Assembly (NCBI RefSeq): GCF_022605165.1
Contig: NC_063070.1
Location: forward strand, 3,403,123-3,467,122
Direction: 5' to 3'
DNA from: Purpureocillium takamizusanense
Lineage: Eukaryota > Ascomycota > Sordariomycetes > Hypocreales > Ophiocordycipitaceae
Length of the DNA: 64,000 nucleotides
The position numbers and the translations under genes are program-made. Each line of letters opens with the position of its first letter. Within the stretch, counting starts at the first letter, position 1. Below, in pieces: positions 10,879 through 22,941 of the stretch. Under the pieces are notes generated by a model that saw only the letters and a list, made by a program, of their open reading frames with translations, made no database searches and was not told the DNA's origin.

Positions 10879-12771
10879 CTACCCTGCTTGTTGCACCTGG
10901 TTGGCGGTTGCTGCTGGGCCATGCTTTTCATCAGCGGCGTCCAAGGCCCTGTCGATGACTGCGAGGACCATCTCGACGTCCTCGATCCCGACGCTGATGC
11001 GCACAAGATGCTCCCAGACGCCAAACTGACCAGCCCAGTCCATCTCCAGGTAGTGGGCGAGCACGACGTACGGACAGGCCAGGGTGAAGTTGGTCCCAAA
11101 GCTCGGGCCTTTTGCCACGTCGAGAGCATCGTGAAAGGCCACGGCAGCCTCGGGCTCGGCGAAGCGGACTGACATCATGAACCCGTATCCGGCCCCGGGT
11201 CGCTTGCATCTGTCGTACAGAGGTTGCGTTGGGCTGCCTAGCGGGTACAAGACACTCTCGACAGTACGGTGCTTGCGCAACCTCTCGGCGACGGACGCGC
11301 CATTGCGATTCGAAGCGGCGACGCGCTCCTCAAACCCAGCGCTGTTGGCCCGCATTACGAGCACATCGAGCGGAAAGTACGTGTCCTCGTGCTGGTCAGT
11401 CAGCATCTGACGCAAGACGCCGTGATGACGCGACCAGGGGCTCACAACGACGCTGCCGCCCATAACGTTGCAGGCGCCGCTGTACATCTTGGTCAGGCTC
11501 GAGCAGACGATGTCGCAAAAGGGTGCCAGCACAAGGTTGGCCGGAGTGCCGATGGAGTCATCGACGACGAGCATGAAGTCATACTTTGTCGCAAGTGCGT
11601 GCAGCCGTTCGACGTCGACCGACTTGAGCAACGGGTTTCCTGGAAACTCGACGTAGAGGGCGTCGATGCGTTGGCCCGAGACCAAGTCGGCCTCAAGGAC
11701 GTCGAGATCCTCGGACGAACCTTGGCCGTAGAGGACATTGCCGAAGCCGAGGATTCTATCGAGCACCTTGAACGTGTCTAGATATAGAAATCTGCGCAAG
11801 AAAGAAAAAGAAAAGCCATTTGTTAGCCTCGATTTGTTGCGATTCAACTCCTGCCACGACTTAGACTGACCCAAATGCCGCAACACGATAAGCTTGCTGC
11901 TGCTGCTGCTCCTGCCCTTTCGCCCTTTCCTTGGCCAGCCCTTGCAATCCTACTGCGACTTGTGTAATGGCGGACATTCCCCCCTGGAACAAGAATACAT
12001 CCTCCGGGGTCGTCTCTACTTGTTCCGCCGAATAGAGACTTGCGATATGCTGACGCATAGTCGCGGCCGCCTTTTTGGCCTCTTCCACGGGCAGAGTGCT
12101 GAGGCCATGGTCGTTTGCCGCCATTGGAAGACTGTGAAGAAAAGGGGCATTGCATAACCAATATTCCGCAAACCGACTAGAGATGCCGAAGCCCGTGTGT
12201 TGCCAGAACAGGAGGGCATTACTCAGAAGTTGATCCGGATAGACAACCATGTACACGCAATAGTGTTGAGGACGGGGGCTGTCATAGTTATGGCACCACA
12301 CAACGGGCTTGTCGGCAGTCATGGCTATCTCGTCGAGAGCACCACCAAATGTTACACAGGCAGCGCGAACAGCTGCCTTGCCATGGCCATGCTGCTGCTT
12401 GCCACGGCTTGCCGCCACCAAGTAGTTCTGGCAAGCAATGGCCATTCGCTCGCTCGGGAACAGCTTGACGCCATGACGCCCAGGCACCACAGCGAGTTGG
12501 AAACCAGGGACTGACGACGCCGCCCAGTCAATCAGCGCCTCTTCCAACCTCACAACTGCCTGGTGTAAGTTGAAGCGTGGGTAGCCGGCCTTGAACTTGC
12601 CCAGCACTTGCTCGTCGTGGCAGGCAAAGCCCACTGAGTGCTTCCATTCGGGAAGCGAGACCCCGACAGCCTTTATCCGTCAACGCCCAATCACTCCGAT
12701 TCGGGCCAAGGGTTAGGGTTGCTTACATGTTTGTCACCGGGCGGTAGCGGCTCTCCAAGTGCACTCGCCAT
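10879..12771 (-). CDS. Cystathionine gamma-synthase-like PLP enzyme
   Basis: Three exons: 12771-12727, 12670-11871 and 11791-10879, with introns 12671-12726 and 11792-11870, giving 585 residues. The start ATG at 12771 was chosen because splicing then rebuilds the family N-terminus GDKHAVGVSLPEWKHSVGF, followed by KFKAGYPRFNLHQAV. The fold type I C-terminal catalytic part has EFPGNPLLKSVD, VVDDSIGTPAN and SSLTKMYSGACNVMGGSV, whose Lys should bind PLP. Size and motifs match the fungal STR2-type branch, which replaces the gamma substituent of O-acetylhomoserine with a thiol. Relatives in fungal clusters (LolC, Fub7) form carbon-nitrogen or carbon-carbon bonds instead. A short poly-Gln run interrupts a loop just before the second intron. 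Divergent from the NRPS-like gene (697 bp apart), which suggests co-regulation. Confidence 0.88.
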
Positions 12772-13468
12772 GATGTTGTCACAAAGTTTGGGTTTTGTCG
12801 TTTTCTTGAGAATAGGTTCGTTATTATCGTGCGGCTGCTTTTCTGCGTGAGCCAAACTAGTCGCCAAGAGTACGCCGTGCAGAAAGCTGTTGTTACTGCA
12901 ATGTGGTATTATCTACTCCGTACAAGCTCGAGGGCACGTTTGTGCTATTTTATATCTATACAACAGGGATTCATGAACCGGGGCGGCCAGATGCAAGTCA
13001 AGCCGTTCTTCCCCTCAGTCTTAATGGTCGTCAGTTGCGACAGTTGGGTACATTTAGCAGTCCGGAGAGGGGTAGAGCGCTATTATTAAAGGTTGGCCCG
13101 TTATAAGCAGTAGGGTTGCAGCCCGAGCCGTAGCTGCAGATGCGAACACGCGCTTTAGTTAGTTCCACTATAAGCCCATATGCAGGCTGCGGTTCAAAAG
13201 TTTCCGCAAGACACTGTGGGAGTGAGGCCCGTCCCGTCCCGTCTCGCTCGTAAAGATAAGTGCTAGACGTGGGTTTGTGAATGGCGTAACTGGTAAACTT
13301 GACTCCGCATATTATGTAGTTCCCCCCTTGAGCGAAACGTTTGGACCGTCTTCGCTTCCTGTGTTGTTGGACTGCTTCAACATTCTCTCATCGAAATCAC
13401 CTTCGATAGCTTTGCATAAGGCCGTACCTCCAAACTCGACTTCAATATTTCTTTTTTGGCTCGTCAGG
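12772..13468. promoter_or_regulatory. Divergent promoter, CGS-like / NRPS-like
   Basis: Shared upstream region of the two biosynthetic genes. It contains TACTCCGTA at 12914-12922, the reverse complement of the element at 9021-9029, and another ACTCCG near 13302. If the NRPS-like gene starts at the in-frame ATG at 13277 the region shortens to about 505 bp. Confidence 0.45.
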
Positions 13469-16400
13469 ATGGCAGGTCTCGTGAATGCCGACTCCGAAGG
13501 CTTTGGCAGCGGCTTGGTTCTCGTCCCAGATACCCAGTTGTATGCCCATCGCGGTCTTCATGGCTGTGATACAACTTCTTTCTTGACCGCAGCATGGATT
13601 GTCGTCTTATACCACATGACGGGCAGCTCGCAAGTTGCATTTGAAGTCGAGAATGCCTGCCATCAACAACACGCTGTCGAGCATCCACAGACAGGTCGGG
13701 TGGTTGAGCTGGACTTTGAAGCATCTTCCACATCCATTGAACTGTCTCGAAAGATGTACGAGCATCTTCTCCCAGCGTCGTGCATGTTTTACGTTAGAGT
13801 AGGGGGGGTAGCTGGAGGTAAAGCCAAAGCGGATTCCAAACTCGTATTTTCCACTAAGGAGGATGTGGCACATGCAGACTCGCTGTGTCCACCGACTGAG
13901 GTACGTTAGCTCTTACTTTTCTAGCCTCAGAGTGTGAGAGGATGGATGGACACTGCATCGTCTCGCGGCTTCACCCCCCTTCCTCCCTCCCGGGCCTGGG
14001 GGCCACCAACTTGAATCACCTACTGACGAGCCGCAGTACGGCGTTAACGTTTATACCTGTGTGAAGGACGGCATGGCCAAAATGCGCCTCATCTGCAACA
14101 AGCTGGAACCCCGCGCGCAGATCTGGTCGCAGCTTCTGCGCCGCGTTGTCACGCAAATGCTGGACTTAGGAGGAGAGCTGTCATCAGCCCGCATCTTTGA
14201 TGTCGATGTTTGCAGCTCGTTCCAGCTTGAGCGTTCAGTGCCCCATCTCGCGGGCAACAGCATGGATCAAGACGTCTGCATCCATCATCTGGTCTCACGG
14301 ACGGCATCCCGCCTAGGCTCGAGCGTGGCAATATGCTCATGGGACGGGTCCATGACCTACCAGGAGCTAGAAATGGCTTCGGACATCTGGAGCCGGACGC
14401 TGCTGGGTAATCTCCGTCTCCCGCCGGGCACAGCCGTTCTGCATTGCGTTGACGCATCCAAGTGGGCAGTAGTGGCGTGGCTGAGCATCGTCAAGGCAGG
14501 TCTCGTGTGCGTACCTCAAGATACCAGCACGCCCATCCCAAGGCTTCAACGCATTGCGCGAAGCGTCAATGCAAAGCTTGTTCTCTGCGACGAACATCGA
14601 GTGTCGCGATATCGGGGTTTGGTCGACAAGGTCGGGAGCTGGTGCATTCTCAACGCCGCAAGCCAGTCCGAGCTTGACGCCATCGAGCCCAGGTATTTCC
14701 CCTCGGCCAGAGACGTGGCCGTCATAGTCTTCACCTCGGGATCCACGGGCACACCCAAGGGTGTTGTGCAAGACCACGGTGCCCTTGCCAGGGGTATACT
14801 GCTAGCCGCCAACGCCCTCGGCATCAACCAGCAGACACGGCTCCTGCAGTTCTCGTCACTCTCATTTGACCTGAGCATCGGCGAGATGTTTATGCCCCTG
14901 GCCACTGGGGGCTGTGTCTGTATCCCAAACCCTGCGCAGAAGCTCCGCAAATTAAACGAGAGCATCGCCCAGTTGCAGGTCACCGACGCCATCCTCACCC
15001 CCACGGTGGCCGCCAACCTTTGCCTCGACAAGATACCCAGCCTGCACACGCTGTCACTTGGCGGAGAGCTGGCGCCGTTGGAACTATGCGAGAGACTGAT
15101 GGCTGGGCTGACGCTCAACAATATCTACGGGTCAACTGAGGGCGCTGTCTGGGATGCCGTGGCCAAAATGTCTCGAGCGAACCCAAACCCGAGAAACATC
15201 GGCCTACCCATCGGTTCTCACCTTTGGATAACGCACCCGGACAACTTTGGGCATCTCTCACCGCCAGGCGTGCCGGGTGAGGTGTGCGTCCAAGGCCCCG
15301 ACATCTCTCGTGGTTACCTGAACATGGCAGAGATGACCAAAGACCGGTTCAAAGATGGGTCCAGGTGGCTCCCTGACGCTGTCAACGACTACGGGAATGA
15401 TGGTTTCCGAACCTTGTATAGGACTGGCGACCTGGGCAAGTTTATGCCAAATGGAACCATCGAACTCCTTGGCCGGCGGGACCGGCAGATGAAATTTAAC
15501 GGTCAGAGATTCGAGCTAGGCGAAGTAGAAGCCTGTCTGAAGCGGCACGTGACAAAGGGGTCGCACGTTCACGTCAACACGCTTAAGGTGGGCAACAAGC
15601 AGCAGCTCGTAGCATACTTGTCGGCGGGCAGTGAGTTGGTACTGACAGAAGAGCGCGCCCAGGCGTGGGTTCGCGCCGCAGCCGGGGAGCTTCTAGACTT
15701 TATGGTGCCCAAGACGGTCGTGCCGCTACAACAGTTCCCCCTGACTGTCACGGGCAAGATTGACGGGCAGAAGCTCACCAGGATGGGCCAGGATTTTATA
15801 TCCCAAAGAAGGGCGACGGACAACGGGCATGCTGTTGGGCCTGGACACGGTAATACGCGGATCCAGGTGGAACCGATGGACTCGATGACTGCCGTCGCTC
15901 GAAGGGGGATTTGCAACTACCTCGAGGATGTCAAAGGCATTGGCTCGGCAACGCTACGAGATAATTTTCTCCTCTCTGATGTAGGCATTGATTCCATGGA
16001 TGCTCCGGCTCTTGCCGAAAGAATCAGCAACTTGGTGGCAGGCCATGTGCCCCCATCAGCCTTCTTGAAGTTCAACGTCAGCGTAGGCGACGTGGTTGAG
16101 GCCGTCGTCGAGCAAGGAGGATGCCTCCTCGGACGGCGACACCTCGGGGCAGACGGCATGGCTTGTGAGATAGAATATTGGAAAAGCGAGCTGAAGCAGC
16201 GGGCGCTCGACTCGGAACCTCGAATGGCAATGGACACCGCCGCGGCCCATATCTTGGGTGCCAACTACCTGGGCCAGAGCCAAGGCAAGCTCGTCCTCGT
16301 CACCGGTGCGACGGGCTTTCTGGGCCATGAAATCCTTCGCCAGCTGCTGGCGCATCCCAGTGGCATCAAGGTCGTTGCCCTTGTGCGCGGCGACGACCCC

Positions 16401-17390
16401 GAAGCTGTTCTGCAGACCATCGTCGAGGCCGCCCGGCAAAAGTCGTGGTGGAAAATTGGCTACTCTCGTCGCCTCCGCATATGGCTGGGTGACTTGTCCA
16501 AGCCGCGCCTGGGCCTCGGCCACCAACAATGGATGGCGCTCTTCAGCGGCTTTGACCACATTGTCCACAACGGCGCCACGGTCAACTGGGGTCTTGACTA
16601 CGACTCGCTCCGGAGTGTCAACGTCGCAAGCACCCACCAGCTTCTATGTGGACTGGGCCAGCCTCGGAGCACCCCGCGGCTCCTATTCGTCTCGGGCGGT
16701 TACATCTCTCCCGCCGACGAGACCGTCGCGGAGCTGCTCCACAAGGCCAGCGGCATGACGGGGTACGAACAGACCAAGCTCGTCTGTGAAGCCCTCATAG
16801 AGCATTTCAATGCCGACTGGGTAAGAGACTCGCGTTTCGCGGCGATTCTCAAGCCTGGTTTCATCATAGGCTCGACGACGGATGGCGTGACGCGCGAGAC
16901 AGACGCCATCTGGCGTTTCGTCAAGGCCTGCGTCGACGTTGGCTTCTACAGCGACCTCGATGCCCAAAGATGGGTCTCGGTGGCTGGCGTCGACCAGGTG
17001 GCCAAGCTAGTTCTCGATTCCATTTTCAGCGCCGGCAACAGCCGTGGCCGTGGGCGCCCTGCAATGCAAAAGGTGCTCAATGGATTTCTGCTTCAGGACA
17101 TGTGGACAACTCTTGTACGGTTGGGGCTCGACCTCGAGCCTCTGCAGCACGAGCGATGGCTCAAAGCCATGATGGACCAGATTAGTGAGCAAGGTGCGGC
17201 ACATCCACTATACCCCTTGACAGAATGGCTGCACGACAACGGTGGCTTCTTGGCTAGTGATCGACCAGTTGCTACACAGAGTGTAGACGGCATCTCACCT
17301 TTGGCAGCCCTATTCCAGAGTCTAGACTATCTAATTGGTTCTGGATTCATCTCTACACCAATTGTCAAGCTAACGCGAGATCGTCTGTAG
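13469..17390 (+). CDS. NRPS-like protein, adenylation-thiolation-reductase (A-T-R)
   Basis: Two exons, 13469-13900 and 14037-17390 (intron 13901-14036), 1261 residues; an in-frame ATG at 13277 would add 64. Residues 1 to about 250 look like the tail of a condensation-type domain (FLTAAWIVVLYHMTGS). The A domain has VFTSGSTGTPKGV (about 374), NIYGSTEG, YRTGDLGKF (about 604) and the A10 lysine in LTVTGKIDG. The carrier site is VGIDSMD (about 794). The terminal thioester reductase has VTGATGFLG (about 899) for NADPH and the catalytic pair in GYEQTK (about 1053). Such proteins activate one acid, load it and release it as aldehyde or alcohol. My hand-read specificity residues are D-L-G-I-S-G-I-V-W-K. 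The leading Asp favours an alpha-amino acid, but the substrate is unproven. All core motifs are intact, so it should be active. Confidence 0.9.
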
Positions 17391-18261
17391 TTTCATGCTT
17401 ATTCCTTAAGGAACGAAGTTCCGCTATACCTCTTATAGAGCCCTCCGCGTAAGTGGGATCATAGGTAGGTGATCCTGGAATCTCGGCGGGGCGACGGCCG
17501 GATGGGCGAGCTTCTGCTTCTTTGGTGTATAGTTGTCCACGTAGTCTTCTATCTTACGTGGAGCTAAAGACGCGTGGCCTTTTCGTAGGCTAGGAGTTCG
17601 TTGGACTGTCCGTGGGCCTTTTGCGAGAACCATGCTTGAACTGCTGAGGAGCTGTGTGCTGGCTGGAAACAGCGCCGACGACACGCAATCGCTGAACTCC
17701 AGCCTCCCGTATCAACCAACCCCTTCTTCTGTAGTAGCCGTGTCCTGCAACATAGATTCCAGTTAGCCAAATACTCGTATATGCGCTACCCTGATTGAGG
17801 GACTAAATATTCCCTCGGTGCTTCACGTATATCAAGGAGCGCAACGGCAAAATCGTAAAGGAACTCTTTGGTAGCTCCTTCACCTCTGCGAGGTGAGCGA
17901 CTAGTGTGGCTTCTCATAGTGATGTAAAAATCCACAAGAGTTTCCTTGTTATCGATTGTTCTAGGGTGTTGTCATATGTAAAGTGAATGACGGGTTCAAT
18001 AAAGCGCACCGCGCTTGCCATCACTTGCTTTTAACGACGATCTCCCTAGATGCTTCCCTTCTTTTCGTCGGCCGTACGAGCATGTCAGCTATATGTTATC
18101 ATATATATCTCGTCGTTCCTTAAGGCCATAATACAAAAGGCAAGAATTGCCTTATATCCCTTATAAGTCAATAAGCGTGTCCCATCCGCACGTTTTTACC
18201 CGTCGGTTATGCAATGGTTGCCCCCCATCCACCATCAGGGCCTATATAGCACCCGCGCCCG
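17391..18261. other. Intergenic, no recognised gene
   Basis: Lies between the NRPS-like stop and the ABC transporter 3' end. Short minus-strand frames at 17433-17770 have no identifiable domain, and base composition falls toward 18100-18200 (ATATAT runs). Possibly an old repeat remnant; nothing specific supported. Confidence 0.45.
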
Positions 18262-21200
18262 CTACTCAAAGCGCTGATCGGCGACACTTAGCGCCTGGCC
18301 CTTGCACATCTCGTAGTAAACACCTCTTTTCGCAAATAGCTCTACATGACAGCCGGCTTCGACGATCTTCCCAGCATGGAAAACAAAGACGCAATGCGCA
18401 TCCTGGATGGTACTCAATCTATGGGCAACAGCGATAGTAGTTGTAGTGCCATCCTTGGCAGCCTCGCGTAGGGCAGCTTGCATAACCTTCTCGCTCTCGG
18501 TGTCTAAAGCACTTGTCGCCTCATCCAGCAGCAGAATCCCCGGGTCCCGGATCAGAGCACGAGCAATGGCAATCCGCTGGCGCTGGCCCCCAGAAAGTTT
18601 GGCACCCCGAGAGGCAACGTCAGTTCCAAGCCCTTGGGGCAATGATAAGACGAAATCTAATATGTTTGCGGCTTTGCAGGCTTGTTCTATTTGTGAGTCA
18701 GTCGCTTCCTTGGATTCGGCCAGACCCATAGCGATATTCTCGCGGATGCTGCCTTGATACAGTACTGGCTCCTGCTGAACTAGGGCTAAGCGGCGGCGAT
18801 GTTCTTTTGGGTTCATATCGTGGATTGGCTTATTATCGGCTGCGATATAGCCGGACGTTGGGTCATAAAAGCGGCAGAGGAGATTGATCATGGTGGACTT
18901 GCCGCATCCTGATGGACCGACAAAGGCGATAAATTTGCCCGGTGGAATGTGGACGTTAACGCCGGCAATAACGTTGGACCAGGGTCGTGAAGGATAGGCG
19001 AAGACGAGCTCCATACAATCGACAGCAACCACTCCGGTACCTTGTGGGGAGTTGTTCAACGGAGGTACATCATCTGAAAAGGAATTGTCAATAGCCGGAA
19101 CTCGCTGCCGCAGCCAGAAGATATAGTTGGCCGAGTTTGTCGCTTTTGTAATGCTGGTCGTATACTGGAAGAATGCAGCTGCGTTCTCGCCCCCAAGCAC
19201 GACGGCGATGAAGACGATGAAGAACTGTTCATTAGTGTACTCGCCAGTGGACACGAGCTTTCCACCGTACCAAAACCCTAGAGCCATGGACAGCAAGTTG
19301 ACGGATTGTGTCAAGGCATACCAGGACATTGTACGAGTCAGTGCCTTCACCGATTGCTCCGCTACAAAATCTAGCCTCTCGCGGTACAATTCGAGCATCT
19401 TGTTCTCAAGCGTAAGAGAGGCTACCGTGCGGATAGCCGAAATTGCTTCTGCTGCGATCGCGGCACTGCTAGCGAAGCGCGCTGCGGTAGCTGCTTCCAG
19501 CTTGTATTCGAGACGAATGCGCAAGTAGCCACCGAGGAGCCACGGAGGGAGTGCAGCAAACACACAGACAAGGCCGAGTTTCCAACCGTAAGCGATGCCC
19601 AAGACGGAAACGACAACAATCGTGACGATGTTGATCAGAATTAGCCCCGAGTTTATACCTAGTAGCTCGTTGAGGTTCGAGGCATGAGTCACTAGTCGAG
19701 CGCAGATTGCGCCGGTACTATTGTGTTCCAAATCGAAGAACGCTGTCTCTTGTTTCATCGTGTTCTTAAAGAGTTCGCGGCGATACCTCTTGCTTACTTT
19801 CTATGCGTTGCGATCAGGATCGAATGTGTAATGGCGAGGGGTTGATAATCAGGATTGATCACGACACCGAATGGAATCGACTCACCTGAATGATGATGTT
19901 GGCCAACCATCCCAGGGCGAAGTAGAGGAACAAGTTGACGAGGGCGACGATGAACAGCATTAGGGCCAAGATATTGCCGCGCCGAATCGCCTCACTGCCG
20001 CTCGTCTGAAACACTTGGAGCGCCCGGGCGAAAATGACAGCTTGCGCCGGGAAAGTACCACCTGCAGAGAGTTAGGTATGGCAGCTGCTGGAGAGCTGCC
20101 ACTTACCTCCTAGAACACACAAGAAGCCGAATACGGCGTACAAGCCCCACAGATTTCGCTGCTCCTTTACCAGTACTGATAAACAACGAATGAGGCTGTA
20201 TCCCATGGTCTCAGACGCACATGGCCGAGTCGTGTCCTCGACCGATTCTGCGCACAGGCTCCTCCTGTGTTGCACCGGCAGCGCCGTGGCCGGGTTTGTG
20301 TCGCTCTTTACCTGATCCCATCCGTGATCCGAGTGGAGTTGCTCTTCAGCCTTGTCTTTTGACTTCTCCAGATCCTGCGCCCGGATAAGTCTCGCATAAG
20401 CACCGTCTCGGGCGAGAAGTTCATGGTGCGTGCCTTGCTCGATGATTGTCCCGGCGGACATGACGGCGATGTGGTCCGCTTTCTGCACGGTGGACAACTT
20501 GTGCGCGACGGTGATTGTGGTCCGGCTAGCACAGGCGCGATCTAGCGCAGTCTGGACAATATTCTCCGCCTTTGGGTCGAGAGCGCTCGTCGCTTCATCT
20601 AGCAACAGAACCAATGGCTGAGAGACGATGCTGCGTGCGATAGCGATACGTTGTTTTTGGCCGCCGGAGAGCAGCCGTGCACGTTCACCGATCGGGGTAA
20701 GGTATTTCTTAGGCAACGACTCAATGAACTCGTGCGCAAATGCGCTCTGACAAGCTTCCTTCACAAGAGCAAATTTCTCCTCGTACGAAGCGTCTGCGTG
20801 CTGCGTTCCTTCTAGGCCGTAAGCGACATTATCGAAGATTGTCCCGCTAAAGACAACCGGCTCCTGCTGTACGAGGCGGATATTCGTGCGCAGCCAGGCA
20901 ATATTAAGGTCTTGGAGGTCCAGGCCATCAAACAAAATCACACCGACTGCCGGATCGTACCAGCGTTCTAGTAGGCTGATGATTGTGCTCTTCCCTGAAC
21001 CACTCGCACCGACCAGGGCTGTAGTCTTACCAGCGGGGACGATTAGATTCAGGCCATTTAGGACCTTTATGTCCGGACGAGACGGGTAGGAGAACCGGAT
21101 AGCTTTTAGTTCGATTCCGCCAACACTTTTCTCCAGTGTCAGCCCTGCGGGCGATAGCGGATCGATGACGGATTTGGTGTCGATAATGCGAAAGAGTTCC

Positions 21201-22298
21201 TCAGCGGCAGCGGCAGCTTTGGTGATTGTAATGATCTGGGGCGAGATCTGAGTGAGTGATGTGGCGGCAAGAACTACCGCGAAAATGACGCTTCAGAGAG
21301 AAGGCATTAGGAGCTATCGTTAGGCATAAAGAAGGGCGCAACGACATACGTTACAATGTCGCCCGGCTCATCCACTTCGCCATGAGCGAACATCCTCACA
21401 CCCTGCCAGAAGGCAAGACCGTAACCGGAGTATACGGAGAAAAACTCGGTAGAGAATAGCACACCATAATTAGGCGACTTCTTCATGCCTACGCGCTCCA
21501 TTTCGGCAAGGAGATCTTCGTAACGGTTCGCCATGGTCCGTTGTAACCAAAAAGCATGAACCGTGGTGATGCTAGAGAAGACGCCCTCCGTAAGCAGGCT
21601 ACCGCGAGAAAGGGTATCTGTCAGCTCGTCCTCGTTCTTGACTTCAATGGCCATGCAAACTCCCGTGACGATGATGATGACCGGGACGACGCAGACGGTG
21701 ATGAGCGTGAGCTTCCACTGCGACGTAAAAGCGACTATAAAAGCTGCCACGAAGGTAGAGCAACTTTGTACAAAGACGGATAGTCTTTCCGATATGCCAG
21801 TCGTGACAAGATTGCCGTTCGTGGTGACTTTAACAGAAGGTGCCCCGGCTTCTTCTATATCGAAGTAGCTTATATTTTTGCGCAGGAGACTTTGCAGAAA
21901 ATCCAGTCGCAATGCTTTCGTAGTCCGTATAGCCGCTATTGATACACAGATGGTGTGGATGTAGACGAGGGAGAATTTTGCGACGAACAAGTATACGAAG
22001 TAGAGGCTGGGCCCGGATGTTACGCTACTTGTCCTGCTCCACGATGCCTGGATTTGCAGATGACTTACGAGTATCTCGAAACCTCGCTCATGTATTCGTC
22101 AGAACTAGCAGTACCAGTGGCAAATTTGTTGAACGTCGTAACGAACTTGCCAAATACCACATTCATCAAAGGAAGCGCCGAACCAGCCGCGGCGGCGGCG
22201 GCGAAGGCTATCGAGAACAGAACCCAACTAGCTTTATCGGCATAACTGAATATGCGCACGTAACTCTTGAAGCCGGATGATTTTGCTCTGTCTGGCAC
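18262..22298 (-). CDS. ABC-B full transporter (multidrug/MDR type)
   Basis: Five exons (22298-22069, 22024-21350, 21290-20107, 20061-19886, 19800-18262) join in frame to 1267 residues, the usual size of fungal TMD-NBD-TMD-NBD exporters. The first transmembrane domain includes KNISYFDIEEAGAPSVKVTT. NBD1 has Walker A GASGSGKST, signature LLSGGQKQRIAIARS and Walker B VLLLDEATSALDP. The second half repeats the plan: KQETAFFDLEHNSTG, Walker A GPSGCGKST, signature KLSGGQRQRIAIARA, Walker B ILLLDEATSALD and H-loop VAHRLSTIQ. Both nucleotide sites look complete. Introns of 44, 59, 45 and 85 nt, several near the lower size limit, were needed. It probably exports a hydrophobic metabolite at the plasma membrane, and is divergent from the P450, which suggests pathway export or detoxification. 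Confidence 0.93.
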
Positions 22299-22941
22299 CG
22301 TGGGATACCCTGCTGTTCGTCATGGCGGGCAATGCAAACGTAATCGTGGGAAAATGGGAAAGGAAAGCTCACCTACCACGCCGCGTTGGCCAGTGTCGTT
22401 TTCACTTTGCAAAACCTGACCTAGGAAAATGCCTCATGCGTCCATACCGGGAGAAGGACAGGCCGTCGGCGAGTTTTTGCTGGATTAGTCAGCACAATCC
22501 GGCATGACATTCAGAGACAATGAACCCTGCGCGGCGACTTGTTGGTGCTCGACTCTGTACTGTCAACCTTGTCAGCCGTTGGGACTTATTGTCAGAGGTT
22601 AAGGTTGCACAGAAGGTGGATACCCTGGGGCAGGACTGCTTGCGTGGCTGAACATAGTTGGACACGGGCTGCACGTACATGTGCCGTTGACACACTCACA
22701 AACACACACATACACACACCCGGTTTTACGTAATTCCGCTTGATGGACTGGGTTCGCACACCCTTTGCGTGAGTCTGAAGTCCTCTGTCATGCATGGGTT
22801 TGGCCTTGGAGTGTCGCAACCCCGCCCCCTGAGATCGCTTAATAAGAGCGAGGGTCTCGACCTAATACCTGAAGAGCTCTCCTTCTCTACTACCTGCCGG
22901 TTCATAAGGATCAAGGCATTACAGTCAGAAGCTCTATCTTG
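22299..22941. promoter_or_regulatory. Divergent promoter, ABC transporter / P450
   Basis: Bidirectional 643-bp upstream region. It contains a CA-rich simple tract near 22697-22720. The TCGGAG element noted in the right-hand promoters is absent, which weakly argues against the same regulator acting here. Confidence 0.45.

Noticed and set aside
11269..11781. Plus-strand frame of 170 codons opposite the CGS-like gene
   Set aside because: Antisense shadow of a well-supported PLP enzyme; composition mirrors the real gene's codon bias.
12702..12717. Short GGGTTAGGGTT stretch as an interstitial telomere
   Set aside because: Fewer than two full repeat units, inside a 56-nt intron; chance or intronic sequence is enough to explain it.
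13277..13468. Earlier NRPS-like start at 13277
   Set aside because: The extra 64 residues show no family resemblance and read like 5' UTR; not excluded without transcript data.
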